Assembly: GCF_013927005.1 (NCBI RefSeq) | Contig: NZ_CP055930.1 | Coordinates: 2,046,001-2,110,000, forward strand | DNA: 64,000 nt | Direction: 5' to 3' | Origin: Enterobacter sp. RHBSTW-00175 | GTDB taxonomy: Bacteria; Pseudomonadota; Gammaproteobacteria; Enterobacterales; Enterobacteriaceae | Part shown: piece after piece, positions 38,387 to 48,918 of the stretch | How the letters are laid out: each line of letters begins with the position of its first letter | Position numbering within the stretch: the first letter of the stretch is position 1 | Notes under the pieces: model-generated | What the model was told of the DNA's origin: nothing | Database searches by the model: none | What the model saw: only the letters and a program-made list of their open reading frames with translations | Translations under genes and position numbers: made by a program

Positions 38387-39304
38387 ATGGCGCTGGAAAA
38401 GGGTATAGATAAACTGGTTCAGGATTTTATTGCAGCAGGAAGGCCCTCTTCGAGTAGCCAGAGTATTGATGACCGGAGAGCGGGATATCTCGCCAGCACA
38501 GTGCTCGCAGGGGAGACAGAAACGCGCATAACGGTTGAAAAACTTGAACGTGAAGGTATGACTTTCCAGGTCTACTCACCAGGTAACGCGGCCAAATTAC
38601 TGCCCACCGTTATTTATTATCACGGTGGCTGTTTTATCAGCGGTGGGTTTGAGACGCATGACAATCAGCTCCGCCAACTGGCGTATTACGGCAACTGTCG
38701 CGTGATTGCCATAAGATACCGACTGGCGCCAGAACATACCTTTCCGGCAGCACATGATGATGCAGAAAAAGGTGCAAACCTGGTACGGAAGTATGCGGAT
38801 ACGTTTGGGGTGGATACAAACCGGATCACCCTCTGCGGAGACAGTGCAGGAGGCCATCTGGCTCTGGTGACATCACTGCGGCTCAAGAAGGCAGGAGTCT
38901 GGTTACCCGCACAGCTGATTTTTATCTATCCCATGCTTGATGCTACCGCCAGGTCCGGGAGCTACACCCGCAATGGCCTGGATTATGTCATCACCCGCGA
39001 TACGCTGTTGAGCGGCTTTGAAACGTATCTGGTTGATACCGAAAAGCTTCATCCTGAAGCCAGCCCGCTATGGCGAGATGATTTGAGCGGTCTGCCGCCT
39101 GTACACATTATTACTGCTGAATTTGATCCGCTATGCGATGAGGGAGAGACACTCTATCAATATCTGACAGAACAAGGCGTGGTGTGTACGGCTCAGCGCT
39201 GGTTGGGCGTGATCCACGGCTTCTTTCAGCTTGGCGGTATCAGCCAGTCAGCACGGGATGTCATACGAGATATCGCACGGCGAATTAATCCAGCCCAGCA
39301 ATAA
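38387..39304 (+). CDS. Alpha/beta hydrolase, HSL-family esterase
   Basis: Predicted carboxylesterase of 305 residues. The oxyanion motif is HGG at 79-81 (YYHGGCFISGG); the nucleophile is S153 in GDSAGG; D247 (AEFDPLCD) and H277 (VIHGFF) complete the triad. These are the marks of the hormone-sensitive lipase group. It stands alone between the antitoxin and the convergent fabY; substrate unknown. The upstream 199 bases show no other feature. Confidence 0.85.
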   Translation: MALEKGIDKLVQDFIAAGRPSSSSQSIDDRRAGYLASTVLAGETETRITVEKLEREGMTFQVYSPGNAAKLLPTVIYYHGGCFISGGFETHDNQLRQLAYYGNCRVIAIRYRLAPEHTFPAAHDDAEKGANLVRKYADTFGVDTNRITLCGDSAGGHLALVTSLRLKKAGVWLPAQLIFIYPMLDATARSGSYTRNGLDYVITRDTLLSGFETYLVDTEKLHPEASPLWRDDLSGLPPVHIITAEFDPLCDEGETLYQYLTEQGVVCTAQRWLGVIHGFFQLGGISQSARDVIRDIARRINPAQQ

Positions 39305-39320
39305 ACCGGGCTGGACAAGA

Positions 39321-40262
39321 TTACTCTTCCTCGTTCCCACCCTCTTCGTACGCGCCAAACGGCTTCGCAGGGAGAACGATGTAGGTACCTTCAAATACCG
39401 CGCCCGATGTTTCGTCACCAAAAAGCTCAACCTGCATCTGCACGCGGGCTTTGCGTCCACGAGCCAGGCGGTCAAGGTCGCCACCGAGCGACCCCAGATC
39501 GGCAACGGCACTTGGCTTGCCGCTTATCGGTGCGCTGTAGCGAATGTGGGCATCTGCAAGAATGATGGTGCCACCAAGATGGCGCTCGCGCAGCATCAGC
39601 CAGATAAGCCCCCAGCCAGTGAGCGTGGCCAGCGAGAAAAGGCTGCCTGCAAACAGCGTGTGGTGCGGGTTTTGATTGCCGATTTCCGGCATCGTGGTGA
39701 TGAATTTTTGCCCCGTATACTGCTGGATACGGACACCCATTTTTTCACTCAGCGGGATGTGCTGATACCAGGCCTGTTGTAGCTGCCCGCACCAGTCTGC
39801 GCGATGCAAAATATCATCCAGCGTGGCAACGGGTTTAATCATCAGGAAATGGCGAACCGGGGTGGTTTGCGGTGTCGTGATTTCACCCTGGTTAACAAAA
39901 CCCAGCTTGGCAAAAAACTCCACGGCATCCTCACGGGCGCTACAGGTCACGCGCTTTACGCCCTCCTGACGCGCGACAGACTCCAGGGTCATCGCCATCA
40001 GTGTGCCCAGGCCTTTGTCCTGAACCGAAGGATGGACTGCCATAAAACGAATGGAGGCTTCGTTATCGGCATTAATATACAACCGCCCAACGGCGACGAG
40101 GTTACCCTCTTCATCCACCACCATCTGGTGATGTGCCATTGCATCCCAGGCGTCACGTTCTGAACCCTGAGGCTGATGTAATGGCTTGCGCAGCATTTCC
40201 CAGCGGAAATGGTAGTAAACGTCTAACTCTTCTTCTGTTTGCGGTACTCGAAGGTGATACAT
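39321..40262 (-). CDS. fabY: FabY (YiiD): acetyltransferase plus thioesterase-like protein
   Basis: Two-domain protein of 313 residues. The N-terminal GNAT domain (about 1-150) has the acetyl-CoA loop [13 protein letters not shown]; the C-terminal hot-dog thioesterase-like domain (about 160-305) starts near [17 protein letters not shown]. The E. coli homologue is called FabY for a proposed role in fatty acid initiation. The start is [13 protein letters not shown], well inside the longest frame, where alignment with the family begins. It lies 44 bases downstream of dtd on the same strand. Confidence 0.88.
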   Translation of the reverse strand: MYHLRVPQTEEELDVYYHFRWEMLRKPLHQPQGSERDAWDAMAHHQMVVDEEGNLVAVGRLYINADNEASIRFMAVHPSVQDKGLGTLMAMTLESVARQEGVKRVTCSAREDAVEFFAKLGFVNQGEITTPQTTPVRHFLMIKPVATLDDILHRADWCGQLQQAWYQHIPLSEKMGVRIQQYTGQKFITTMPEIGNQNPHHTLFAGSLFSLATLTGWGLIWLMLRERHLGGTIILADAHIRYSAPISGKPSAVADLGSLGGDLDRLARGRKARVQMQVELFGDETSGAVFEGTYIVLPAKPFGAYEEGGNEEE

Positions 40263-40306
40263 AGCTGTACTCTCTCTTGTTACCCGCGGCCACGCCGCCA
40301 GCTGGC

Positions 40307-40744
40307 TCATACCTGGAGCCAGAAAGTGACGGGGCCATCGTTCACCAGCGAAACCTGCATATCCGCAGCGAATCGTCCGGTTTGCGTATTCATTTCCTGT
40401 TGGCGACAACGCTCAACAAAGTACTCATAAAGCGCTTCTGCACGATCTGGCGCTGCCCCTCTGGAGAAGCCCGGTCGCATTCCGCGCTCAGTGTCCGCAG
40501 CAAGCGTAAATTGAGACACCACCAGCACGCTGCCACCCGCCTGCTGGACATTGAGATTCATCTTTCCTTCTGCATCGCTAAAGATGCGGTAGCCCAACAC
40601 GCGCTCACATAAGCGGTTGGCTTTTTGTTCGTCATCTTCCTTTTCGACACCTAACAACACTAAAAGTCCTGGGCCAATTTCACCCGTCACCTCTCCCTCC
40701 ACGGTGACGCTGGCACGGGTTACGCGCTGTATCAATGCAATCAT
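40307..40744 (-). CDS. dtd: D-aminoacyl-tRNA deacylase Dtd
   Basis: Hydrolyses D-aminoacyl-tRNAs and mischarged Gly-tRNA(Ala), keeping D-amino acids out of protein. It has 145 residues, the family length. The active-site motifs SQFTLAAD and NDGPVTFWL are present. The start overlaps the yihY stop by 4 bp, so the two are coupled. Confidence 0.96.
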   Translation of the reverse strand: MIALIQRVTRASVTVEGEVTGEIGPGLLVLLGVEKEDDEQKANRLCERVLGYRIFSDAEGKMNLNVQQAGGSVLVVSQFTLAADTERGMRPGFSRGAAPDRAEALYEYFVERCRQQEMNTQTGRFAADMQVSLVNDGPVTFWLQV

Positions 40745-41622
40745 GGTTGGTCTGCTTCTTGTTGTTTTTCAGCTTCTGCTGCTTTTCTGAGTTCGCGATA
40801 TATTCCGAGAGTGACAGTTATTTCGGCACCAAGCAAGACGATACACCAGGTCCAGTACACCCAGACAAACAAAATGGGGATCACCGCCAGCACACCGTAG
40901 ATCAGCTGATAAGACGGGAACATGGTGATATAGAGGGCAAATCCTTTTTTCCCCAGCTCAAAAAGCACTGCCGCCACCAGCGCGCCTAACACGGCATCGC
41001 GATTGGGTACGCGAGTGGTCGGGACTACGCTGTACAACAGCCAGAACGAGAGCCAGGACAACACCAGCGGGAAAAGGCGCAGCACATTGTCGATAACGCC
41101 ATTTAGCTCACTGGCCCAACGCAACGAGAGCAGATAAGAGCTTATCGCCAGGCTCGCCCCCGCGAGCAGCGGCCCAAGCGTCAAAATCATCCAGTAAACG
41201 GCAAAAGAGTACACTCTGGGTCGAATCCGCTTACTGCGCCAGATAGTGTTCAGCGCACTATCAATGGCATACATCAACAGCAATGCCGTTACTATCAACC
41301 CACATGCCCCAACGGCGGTCATCTTGTTTGAATTGGCAACAAACTGTTCGATGTAATTCTGAATCACATCGCCGGTGGCCGGAATAAAGTTAGCAAAGAT
41401 GAAATGACGCAGCTGTAGGCTTACATCCGCAAACATCGGGAATGCAGAAAAAAGGGCAAAAACAACCGCCACCAGCGGCACTAACGAGAGCAACGACACA
41501 TAAGCAAGATTGCCTGCCAGTGTCGTCATGTTGTCCTCATCAATGCGATGCCAGAGAAGTTTCAGCCACGCCCTGAGCGGGCGGGTATGGTGAGCGGCTT
41601 TTTGATGAACGTTTTTTAGCAT
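40741..41622 (-). CDS. yihY: YihY/BrkB-family inner membrane protein
   Basis: Inner-membrane protein of 293 residues with six predicted helices, of the YihY/virulence factor BrkB family (formerly and wrongly called RNase BN). Characteristic segments are [20 protein letters not shown] and [19 protein letters not shown] stretches. Function is not established. It overlaps yihX (7 bp) and dtd (4 bp), forming a yihX-yihY-dtd-fabY unit. Confidence 0.93.
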   Translation of the reverse strand: MLKNVHQKAAHHTRPLRAWLKLLWHRIDEDNMTTLAGNLAYVSLLSLVPLVAVVFALFSAFPMFADVSLQLRHFIFANFIPATGDVIQNYIEQFVANSNKMTAVGACGLIVTALLLMYAIDSALNTIWRSKRIRPRVYSFAVYWMILTLGPLLAGASLAISSYLLSLRWASELNGVIDNVLRLFPLVLSWLSFWLLYSVVPTTRVPNRDAVLGALVAAVLFELGKKGFALYITMFPSYQLIYGVLAVIPILFVWVYWTWCIVLLGAEITVTLGIYRELRKAAEAEKQQEADQP

Positions 41623-42215
41623 AACTGCTTCGCGAAATAGTGGGGTATCGTCTCTTTTCCGGTCACCAGAATTGACGTGATACCTAGCTGGTTAGCTCCC
41701 TCTATATTATCGGCGTTGTCGTCGAAAAAGACCGCATCCGCTGCGGAGTATCCTTCTTTCTGCAATACGGCCTGATAAATTCGCGCCTCAGGTTTGCGCA
41801 TTCCCATCTCCTGGGAGAGATAGACGTGATCCGCTGCGGCATTTACCTCAGGATATTCATCTGGCCAGAATGTCGTGTGCAGACGGTTGGTATTTGACAG
41901 GACCACCACCCGGTGCCCTTGTTTGCGAAGTTTTTTCATGATGTCGGTGACTTCCGGGCGGATCGCCACAAATACAGCCTGCCAGCCGTGAGCAAATTGC
42001 TCGTAGCTTAATGACAGGTCCATTTCGTGACAAAAGCGCTCGGCAAACTCTTCATCACTGATTTCACCACGCTCATGCTGATGGAAGGTCTCACTCATCG
42101 CGAAGCTCTGTTTTAATGTCGCCAGCGGAACGCGGCTAAAGTCGCTCCATGCGCCCAGCACCCGATTAAAATCGATATCGACGATTACATTTCCTAAGTC
42201 AAAGATATAAAGCAT
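41616..42215 (-). CDS. yihX: HAD phosphatase YihX (alpha-D-glucose 1-phosphate phosphatase)
   Basis: Cytoplasmic HAD-superfamily hydrolase of 199 residues that in E. coli removes phosphate from alpha-D-glucose 1-phosphate. Motif I is [11 protein letters not shown], motif II VVLSNTN, motif III Lys in [10 protein letters not shown], motif [14 protein letters not shown]. The start [11 protein letters not shown] is chosen with a GGAG ribosome site over a longer frame. Confidence 0.94.
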   Translation of the reverse strand: MLYIFDLGNVIVDIDFNRVLGAWSDFSRVPLATLKQSFAMSETFHQHERGEISDEEFAERFCHEMDLSLSYEQFAHGWQAVFVAIRPEVTDIMKKLRKQGHRVVVLSNTNRLHTTFWPDEYPEVNAAADHVYLSQEMGMRKPEARIYQAVLQKEGYSAADAVFFDDNADNIEGANQLGITSILVTGKETIPHYFAKQLC

Positions 42216-42295
42216 GTTTATCTCCTTTTCGCCGTGGAAAAGTAACTGTAGCGGGAAAGATAAGCTTTGGCTATGCGCTGCGACATAACGCATAA

Positions 42296-42328
42296 AAAGA
42301 AAAACCCCGCCACAAAGGACGGGGTTTT
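42296..42328 (-). terminator. Intrinsic terminator of typA
   Basis: On the minus strand AACCCCGTC pairs with GCGGGGTT around a CTTTGTG loop and is followed by a T-rich tail. It lies 22 bases after the typA stop. Confidence 0.88.
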
Positions 42329-42349
42329 GCAGACTAAAAGAAGCGTGAA

Positions 42350-44173
42350 TTAGTCTTCTTTCGGACCGCGCATCGCACGTTTACGATCGTTCTCGGTCAG
42401 GTGACGTTTACGGATACGAATTGACTGTGGAGTCACTTCTACCAGTTCGTCATCATCGATGAATTCCAGAGCTTGCTCCAGGGTCATCTTGACTGGTGGA
42501 ACCAGGACCGTTGCTTCGTCAGTACCTGACGCACGCATGTTGGTCAGTTTCTTACCGGTCAGGCAGTTTACAGTCAGGTCGTTAGAACGACTGTGAATAC
42601 CGATGATCTGGCCTTCGTAAACTTCAGCACCGTGACCCAGGAACAGCTTACCGCGGTCCTGCAGGCTGAACAGTGCGAACGCAACCGCTTTACCCTGACC
42701 GTTGGAGATCAGAACGCCGTTGTTACGCTGGCCAACTTCGCCTGGACGAACGTCGTCGTAGTGGCTGAAGGTGGAGTACAGCAGACCAGTACCAGAAGTC
42801 ATGGTCATGAACTCAGAACGGAAGCCGATCAGGCCACGGCTTGGGATCACGTAGTCGAGACGTACGCGGCCTTTGCCATCTGGATTCATGTTTTTCAGGT
42901 CGCCTTTACGCTCACCCAGAGCCTGCATTACAGAACCCTGATGCTGCTCTTCAACGTCCAGCGTTACGTTTTCGAACGGCTCTTGTTTACGGCCGTCGAT
43001 TTCGCGGAAGATTACTTTCGGACGGGAAACCGCCATTTCGAAACCTTCACGACGCATGTTTTCGATAAGAACAGACAGGTGCAGCTCACCACGACCAGAA
43101 ACACGGAATGCGTCTGCATCCGGAGTTTCTTCAACACGCAGCGCAACGTTGTGCACCAGCTCTTTATTCAGGCGGTCAAGGATCTGACGAGAGGTAACGA
43201 ACTTACCTTCTTTACCACAGAACGGAGAGGTGTTGACGTTGAAGAACATGGACACGGTTGGTTCATCAACGGACAGAGCTGGCAGCGCTTCGACGCTCTG
43301 CGGATCGCAGATGGTGTCAGAGATGTTCAGCTCACCCAGACCGGTGATTGCGATGATGTCGCCAGCTTCAGCAACGTCGCTCTCGATACGCTCAAGACCC
43401 AGGTGAGTCAGCACTTTACCGACTTTACCGTTACGGGTTTTGCCTTCGCTATCGATGATAGTAACCTGCTGGTTAGGCTTAACTTTACCGCGCTTGATAC
43501 GACCAATGCCGATTACGCCAACATAGTTGTTGTAGTCGAGCTGAGAGATCTGCATCTGCAGGGTGCCGTCGAGATCAACGCTTGGTGCAGGAACACGGTC
43601 AACAATCGCCTGGTACAGCGGGGTCATGTCTTCAGCCATGTCTTCGTGGTCCAGACCTGCGATACCGTTCAGCGCAGAAGCGTAAACGATAGGGAAGTCC
43701 AGCTGCTCGTCGGTCGCATCAAGGTTAACGAACAGGTCAAATACCTGGTCAACAACCCAGTCAGGACGCGCGCCAGGACGGTCAACCTTGTTGATAACAA
43801 CGATTGGCTTCAGACCATGGGCAAATGCCTTTTTGGTCACGAAGCGCGTCTGCGGCATTGGGCCATCCATTGCGTCAACGACCAGCAGCACGGAGTCTAC
43901 CATGGACATTACACGTTCAACTTCACCACCGAAGTCGGCGTGCCCTGGGGTATCAACGATGTTGATACGGTAGTCATTCCATTTAATCGCGGTGTTTTTC
44001 GCGAGGATGGTAATCCCACGCTCTTTCTCCAAATCGTTGGAGTCCATCACGCGTTCTTGAGTTTCGGCACGAGCATCAAACGTACCGGATTGCTGCAGCA
44101 GCTTATCAACCAGGGTAGTTTTACCATGGTCAACGTGCGCGATGATGGCGATGTTACGCAAATTTTCGATCAC
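42350..44173 (-). CDS. typA: Ribosome-dependent GTPase TypA/BipA
   Basis: Translational GTPase of 607 residues related to EF-G and LepA, needed for 50S assembly at low temperature and for stress adaptation. G motifs: G1 AHVDHGKTT at 12-20, G3 [12 protein letters not shown]4 NKVD. The C-terminal domain has [12 protein letters not shown]. The start is a GTG ([10 protein letters not shown]) with GAGG upstream, as in E. coli. It is divergent from glnA. A long opposite-strand frame here is a shadow of the coding bias. Confidence 0.97.
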   Translation of the reverse strand: MIENLRNIAIIAHVDHGKTTLVDKLLQQSGTFDARAETQERVMDSNDLEKERGITILAKNTAIKWNDYRINIVDTPGHADFGGEVERVMSMVDSVLLVVDAMDGPMPQTRFVTKKAFAHGLKPIVVINKVDRPGARPDWVVDQVFDLFVNLDATDEQLDFPIVYASALNGIAGLDHEDMAEDMTPLYQAIVDRVPAPSVDLDGTLQMQISQLDYNNYVGVIGIGRIKRGKVKPNQQVTIIDSEGKTRNGKVGKVLTHLGLERIESDVAEAGDIIAITGLGELNISDTICDPQSVEALPALSVDEPTVSMFFNVNTSPFCGKEGKFVTSRQILDRLNKELVHNVALRVEETPDADAFRVSGRGELHLSVLIENMRREGFEMAVSRPKVIFREIDGRKQEPFENVTLDVEEQHQGSVMQALGERKGDLKNMNPDGKGRVRLDYVIPSRGLIGFRSEFMTMTSGTGLLYSTFSHYDDVRPGEVGQRNNGVLISNGQGKAVAFALFSLQDRGKLFLGHGAEVYEGQIIGIHSRSNDLTVNCLTGKKLTNMRASGTDEATVLVPPVKMTLEQALEFIDDDELVEVTPQSIRIRKRHLTENDRKRAMRGPKED

Positions 44174-44280
44174 AACTTTGCCTCAGGCATTTAGAAATAG
44201 CGCGTTATTGTACACGGATTAATCGCACTACAAAACAGGATCACAAACATCCCCCGCAAACAAGTATTGCAGAGATGCTT

Positions 44281-44461
44281 TGTGATCGCTTTCACGGAGC
44301 GGTAAAGGGCGCTTTAACGTAAATTGCACCAATATGGTGCTCAATGTTCACCATGGAGCACTATACTGGTGCAACATAACCATCATGGTGCAGCCCTTTT
44401 GCACTATGGTGCGCATGATAACGCCTTTTTGGGGTGTTTTAAAAGTTGGCACAGATTTCGC
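44281..44461 (+). promoter_or_regulatory. glnA control region: CRP site, NtrC enhancers and sigma-54 promoter
   Basis: A CRP-type site TGTGATCGCTTTCACG is at 44281-44296. NtrC sites follow at 44325-44341 (TGCACCAATATGGTGCT), 44357-44373 (AGCACTATACTGGTGCA) and near 44399-44413 (TTGCACTATGGTGCG). The sigma-54 promoter glnAp2 is TTGGCACAGATTTCGC at 44446-44461, with GG at -24 and GC at -12. The layout predicts strong induction by phosphorylated NtrC under nitrogen limitation. The 378 bp typA-glnA spacer is fully occupied by this control region. Confidence 0.92.
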
Positions 44462-44551
44462 TTTATAAAAAATATGGCAACACAGCCAGTACAAGACAAA
44501 AATTGAAGACCTCGTTACCACGACGACAATGACCAATCTGGAGAGTTAAGT

Positions 44552-45961
44552 ATGTCCGCTGAACACGTTTTGACGATGCTGAACGAACATGAAGTGAAGT
44601 TTGTTGATCTGCGCTTCACCGATACCAAAGGTAAAGAACAGCACGTCACAATCCCTGCACATCAGGTGAACGCCGAATTCTTTGAAGAAGGCAAAATGTT
44701 TGACGGCTCCTCCATTGGTGGCTGGAAAGGCATTAACGAATCAGACATGGTTCTGATGCCGGACGCAACTACTGCGCTCATTGACCCGTTCTTCGAAGAA
44801 CCTACTCTGATCATCCGTTGCGATATTCTCGAACCAGGCACACTGCAAGGTTACGACCGTGACCCACGCTCCATCGCTAAGCGCGCAGAAGAGTACCTGC
44901 GTTCTACCGGTATCGCAGACACCGTTCTGTTCGGGCCAGAGCCAGAATTCTTCCTGTTTGACGACATCCGTTTTGGTGCTTCAATTTCTGGTTCCCACGT
45001 TGCTATCGATGACATCGAAGGCGCATGGAACTCCTCCACCAAATATGAAGGTGGTAACAAAGGTCACCGTCCAGGCGTGAAAGGCGGTTACTTCCCGGTT
45101 CCTCCGGTCGATTCCTCACAGGACATCCGTTCTACCATGTGTCTGATCATGGAAGAGATGGGCCTGGTTGTTGAAGCTCACCACCACGAAGTGGCAACTG
45201 CTGGCCAGAACGAAATCGCAACCCGCTTCAACACCATGACCAAAAAAGCGGATGAGATTCAGATCTACAAATACGTTGTGCACAACGTTGCGCACCGTTT
45301 CGGTAAAACCGCGACCTTCATGCCAAAACCAATGTTTGGCGACAACGGTTCCGGTATGCACTGCCACATGTCTCTGTCCAAGAACGGCACCAACCTGTTC
45401 TCTGGCGACAAATATGCGGGTCTGTCCGAGCAAGCGCTGTTCTACATCGGTGGTGTTATCAAACACGCTAAAGCGATCAACGCCCTGGCGAACCCAACCA
45501 CCAACTCCTACAAGCGTCTGGTCCCAGGCTATGAAGCACCAGTAATGCTGGCTTACTCTGCCCGTAACCGTTCTGCTTCTATCCGTATCCCGGTTGTTGC
45601 TTCTCCGAAAGCGCGTCGTATCGAAGTTCGCTTCCCGGACCCAGCAGCTAACCCATACCTGTGCTTCGCTGCTCTGCTGATGGCTGGTCTTGACGGTATC
45701 AAGAACAAGATCCACCCAGGTGAAGCAATGGACAAAAACCTGTATGACCTGCCGCCAGAAGAAGCGAAAGAGATCCCACAGGTTGCCGGTTCTCTGGAAG
45801 AAGCGCTGCAGGCGCTGGACGCTGACCGCGAGTTCCTGACTGCAGGTGGTGTGTTCACTGACGAAGCTATCGACGCATACATCGCTCTGCGTATCGAAGA
45901 GAACGACCGTGTGCGTATGACTCCGCACCCAGTTGAATTCGAACTGTACTACAGCGTTTAA
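44552..45961 (+). CDS. glnA: Glutamine synthetase type I
   Basis: Makes glutamine from glutamate, ammonia and ATP; dodecameric cytoplasmic enzyme. It has 469 residues. Motifs include the DGSSIGGW latch at 51-58, metal-binding EPEFF near 130, [10 protein letters not shown] near 265, and the adenylylation site Y398 ([12 protein letters not shown]). It heads glnA-glnL-glnG. A GGAGAG ribosome site precedes the ATG. Confidence 0.98.
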   Translation: MSAEHVLTMLNEHEVKFVDLRFTDTKGKEQHVTIPAHQVNAEFFEEGKMFDGSSIGGWKGINESDMVLMPDATTALIDPFFEEPTLIIRCDILEPGTLQGYDRDPRSIAKRAEEYLRSTGIADTVLFGPEPEFFLFDDIRFGASISGSHVAIDDIEGAWNSSTKYEGGNKGHRPGVKGGYFPVPPVDSSQDIRSTMCLIMEEMGLVVEAHHHEVATAGQNEIATRFNTMTKKADEIQIYKYVVHNVAHRFGKTATFMPKPMFGDNGSGMHCHMSLSKNGTNLFSGDKYAGLSEQALFYIGGVIKHAKAINALANPTTNSYKRLVPGYEAPVMLAYSARNRSASIRIPVVASPKARRIEVRFPDPAANPYLCFAALLMAGLDGIKNKIHPGEAMDKNLYDLPPEEAKEIPQVAGSLEEALQALDADREFLTAGGVFTDEAIDAYIALRIEENDRVRMTPHPVEFELYYSV

Positions 45962-46034
45962 TTTTTAACGGGTTTCGCGCGACTTTTTACGCGCGACCCC
46001 GAAAGCTGTTTTTTTGTTGCCGTGGAAACTTTCA

Positions 46035-46058
46035 GCCCATCTTCGGATGGGCTTTTTT
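46035..46058 (+). terminator. Terminator between glnA and glnL
   Basis: GCCCATC and GATGGGC (7 bp stem, TTCG-containing loop) followed by six T. It should reduce read-through from the strong glnA promoter into glnLG. Confidence 0.9.
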
Positions 46059-46107
46059 CTCCACCAACAACCTGATCTCACGCGCTTTTACGCCGAAAAA
46101 GCTATAC

Positions 46108-46124
46108 TGCACTAAATTAGTGCA
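46108..46124 (+). promoter_or_regulatory. NtrC operator at the glnL promoter
   Basis: TGCACTAAATTAGTGCA is a perfect 17 bp palindrome of the NtrC type, 23 bases before the glnL ATG and overlapping the expected glnLp -10 region (TATACT at 46103-46108). It predicts repression of glnLp by NtrC. Confidence 0.88.
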
Positions 46125-46146
46125 CACAACTCCAGGAGACTGCTGA

Positions 46147-47196
46147 ATGGCAACTGGCACGCTGCCCGATGCTGGGCAGATCCTCAATTCCTTAATTAAC
46201 AGTATCTTGTTGGTCGACGACGAGCTGGCAGTGCATTACGCCAACCCGGCGGCGCAGCAACTGCTTGCCCAGAGCGCACGCAAACTGTTTGGTACACCGC
46301 TCCCGGAATTACTGAGCTATTTTTCACTGAATATTGGCCTGATGCAGGAAAGTTTACAGGCCGGTCAGGGGTTCACCGATAACGAAGTGACGCTGGTGAT
46401 AGACGGACGTTCCCATATTCTTTCGCTGACGGCGCAACGCCTTCCTGAGGGGCTTATTCTGCTCGAGATGGCACCGATGGATAATCAGCGTCGCCTTAGT
46501 CAGGAACAGCTCCAGCATGCCCAGCAGATCGCTGCCCGGGATTTGGTGCGTGGCCTGGCCCATGAAATCAAAAACCCACTGGGTGGTTTGCGCGGTGCGG
46601 CGCAGCTGCTGACCAAAGCACTCCCCGACCCTGCGCTTGCCGAATACACCAACGTCATCATTGAGCAGGCAGACCGTCTGCGTAATCTGGTCGACAGACT
46701 GCTTGGGCCGCAGCAACCGGGAATGCACGTATCAGAAAGCATTCATAAAGTGGCTGAGCGGGTGGTGAAACTCGTGTCGATGGAGTTACCGGAAAACGTC
46801 ACGCTGGTGCGCGATTACGATCCAAGCCTGCCAGAACTGGCGCACGATCCTGACCAGATTGAACAGGTTCTTCTGAATATCGTGCGTAATGCTCTTCAGG
46901 CGCTTGGGCCTGAAGGTGGTGAAATTATTCTGCGCACCCGTACCGCTTTCCAGTTAACGCTGCACGGTGTGCGTTACCGACTTGCGGCAAGAATAGACGT
47001 TGAGGATAACGGGCCAGGCATCCCATCGCATCTTCAGGACACATTGTTCTACCCGATGGTTAGTGGCCGCGAAGGCGGTACAGGACTGGGGTTATCCATT
47101 GCCCGTAATTTGATTGATCAACACTCTGGCAAAATTGAATTTACCAGTTGGCCGGGTCATACCGAGTTTTCGGTTTACCTGCCAATTAAAAAATAA
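46147..47196 (+). CDS. glnL: Nitrogen sensor kinase NtrB (GlnL)
   Basis: Soluble histidine kinase/phosphatase controlled by PII that sets NtrC phosphorylation. It has 349 residues: PAS domain about 10-115, phospho-acceptor H139 in [12 protein letters not shown], and ATPase boxes ([30 protein letters not shown]). It sits between glnA and glnG; the glnG start follows 11 bases after its stop. Confidence 0.97.
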   Translation: MATGTLPDAGQILNSLINSILLVDDELAVHYANPAAQQLLAQSARKLFGTPLPELLSYFSLNIGLMQESLQAGQGFTDNEVTLVIDGRSHILSLTAQRLPEGLILLEMAPMDNQRRLSQEQLQHAQQIAARDLVRGLAHEIKNPLGGLRGAAQLLTKALPDPALAEYTNVIIEQADRLRNLVDRLLGPQQPGMHVSESIHKVAERVVKLVSMELPENVTLVRDYDPSLPELAHDPDQIEQVLLNIVRNALQALGPEGGEIILRTRTAFQLTLHGVRYRLAARIDVEDNGPGIPSHLQDTLFYPMVSGREGGTGLGLSIARNLIDQHSGKIEFTSWPGHTEFSVYLPIKK

Positions 47197-47207
47197 AGGT
47201 GACGTGT

Positions 47208-48620
47208 ATGCAACGAGGGATAGTCTGGGTAGTCGATGACGATAGCTCCATCCGTTGGGTGCTTGAACGCGCACTCACGGGAGCGGGATTAAGCTGCACG
47301 ACGTTTGAGAGCGGCAGCGACGTGCTTGATGCACTCACCACCAAAACCCCGGATGTTTTGCTGTCAGATATTCGGATGCCTGGCATGGACGGGCTGGCGC
47401 TCTTAAAGCAGATCAAACAACGCCACCCAATGCTTCCGGTCATCATAATGACTGCCCACTCCGATCTGGATGCCGCCGTCAGTGCGTACCAGCAAGGGGC
47501 ATTCGATTATCTGCCAAAACCCTTTGATATCGACGAAGCGGTAGCCCTGGTTGAGCGCGCCATCAGCCACTACCAGGAGCAGCAACAACCCCGCAATGCG
47601 CCAGTTTTTGGCCCGACGACGGACATCATCGGCGAAGCGCCTGCCATGCAGGACGTTTTTCGCATTATCGGTCGTTTGTCCCGTTCTTCCATTAGCGTAT
47701 TGATTAACGGCGAATCGGGAACCGGTAAAGAGCTGGTTGCCCATGCGCTACACCGGCATAGCCCGCGTGCGAAAGCACCGTTTATCGCTCTGAACATGGC
47801 GGCGATCCCGAAGGATTTGATTGAGTCAGAACTGTTCGGCCATGAAAAAGGGGCATTTACCGGCGCAAACACTATTCGCCAGGGTCGCTTTGAACAGGCT
47901 GACGGCGGGACCCTTTTCCTGGATGAAATCGGCGATATGCCGCTGGATGTTCAGACCCGCCTGCTTCGCGTGCTGGCTGATGGGCAGTTCTACCGTGTGG
48001 GGGGTTATGCTCCCGTAAAAGTAGACGTGCGTATTATTGCCGCAACGCACCAGAACCTTGAGCAGCGCGTTCAGGAGGGCAAATTCCGTGAAGACTTATT
48101 CCATCGTCTTAACGTGATCCGCGTTCACCTGCCACCGCTGCGCGAGCGTCGCGAGGATATCCCTCGTCTGGCGCGCCACTTCCTCCAGGTTGCCGCGCGT
48201 GAGCTGGGTGTGGAGGCCAAATTGCTCCACCCGGAAACCGATGCCGCCCTCACCCGCCTGGCCTGGCCTGGCAACGTGCGTCAGCTTGAAAATACCTGTC
48301 GCTGGTTGACGGTCATGGCCGCCGGTCAGGAAGTGCTAATTCAGGATTTACCAGGAGAGCTGTTCGAAGCCACCGCTCCAGAAAGCAGCACCGGACATGC
48401 GCTGCCGGACAGCTGGGCGACACTTCTGGCGCAATGGGCGGATCGCGCGCTACGATCCGGTCATCAAAACCTGCTTTCAGAGGCTCAGCCAGAAATGGAA
48501 CGCACGTTGTTAACCACTGCGCTTCGTCATACTCAGGGCCATAAACAGGAAGCGGCTCGTTTACTGGGATGGGGACGCAATACCCTGACACGTAAGCTGA
48601 AAGAGCTGGGAATGGAGTGA
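47208..48620 (+). CDS. glnG: Nitrogen regulator NtrC (GlnG), sigma-54 activator
   Basis: Activates sigma-54 promoters under nitrogen limitation. It has 470 residues: receiver domain with phospho-acceptor D54 (LLSDIRMPGMD), AAA+ domain with Walker A GESGTGKE, the sigma-54 contact loop GAFTGA and Walker B-like GGTLFLDEIGD, and a C-terminal Fis-type helix-turn-helix (QEAARLLGWGRNTLTRKLKE). The ATG at 47208 (MQRGIVWVVDD) is preferred to one three codons upstream because it is the family start and follows an AAGGTGA site. Confidence 0.97.
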   Translation: MQRGIVWVVDDDSSIRWVLERALTGAGLSCTTFESGSDVLDALTTKTPDVLLSDIRMPGMDGLALLKQIKQRHPMLPVIIMTAHSDLDAAVSAYQQGAFDYLPKPFDIDEAVALVERAISHYQEQQQPRNAPVFGPTTDIIGEAPAMQDVFRIIGRLSRSSISVLINGESGTGKELVAHALHRHSPRAKAPFIALNMAAIPKDLIESELFGHEKGAFTGANTIRQGRFEQADGGTLFLDEIGDMPLDVQTRLLRVLADGQFYRVGGYAPVKVDVRIIAATHQNLEQRVQEGKFREDLFHRLNVIRVHLPPLRERREDIPRLARHFLQVAARELGVEAKLLHPETDAALTRLAWPGNVRQLENTCRWLTVMAAGQEVLIQDLPGELFEATAPESSTGHALPDSWATLLAQWADRALRSGHQNLLSEAQPEMERTLLTTALRHTQGHKQEAARLLGWGRNTLTRKLKELGME

Positions 48621-48729
48621 TTTTTACCGCTGTGTAAAGATTACTAATTGAGCGCAAATTGCCGTTATTTTGCGCTTTACTGTTCCGATGAGTTTTGTAT
48701 GATCGTGCCCGGAAATTGGGGGGACCATC

Positions 48730-48840
48730 ATGCTGGAATCATTAGTGAATTTGCTCTCGAGCGGAGCAGCCGAAAGCCACACGCCACAAACCGCCGTTGC
48801 TGCTGTATTGTGTGCGGCGCTGGTTGGGCTGTTTAGCTAG
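48730..48840 (+). CDS. yshB: Small protein YshB
   Basis: A 36-codon gene between glnG and hemN: MLESLVNLLSSGAAESHTPQ, then a hydrophobic tail ending AALVGLFS. Its sequence, size and position match the E. coli and Salmonella small protein YshB, which has been linked to intracellular survival in Salmonella. The second half is a probable membrane segment. A strong GGGGGGACC ribosome site precedes the ATG. It is on the plus strand, opposite to hemN. Confidence 0.88.
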   Translation: MLESLVNLLSSGAAESHTPQTAVAAVLCAALVGLFS

Positions 48841-48856
48841 CGGGCTTGAATGTAAA

Positions 48857-48897
48857 TGCCGGGTGGCGGTGGCGGCTTCGCCTTACCCGGCCTACAT
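48857..48897. repeat. REP-like palindrome between yshB and hemN
   Basis: GCCGGGTGGCGGTGGCGGCT and CTTCGCCTTACCCGGCCTAC form the standard REP hairpin. It sits between convergent genes and may end both transcripts. Confidence 0.8.
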
Positions 48898-48918
48898 TTT
48901 GACGCAATTCTGCGCGTA

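Noticed and set aside
42593..44194. Long open frame of 533 codons antisense to typA
   Set aside because: It mirrors the codon pattern of typA, has no ribosome site or recognisable family, and typA is certain.
48648..48836. 62-codon ORF overlapping yshB in another frame
   Set aside because: Cys- and Arg-rich chance frame; the 36-codon yshB frame has the better ribosome site and known sequence.
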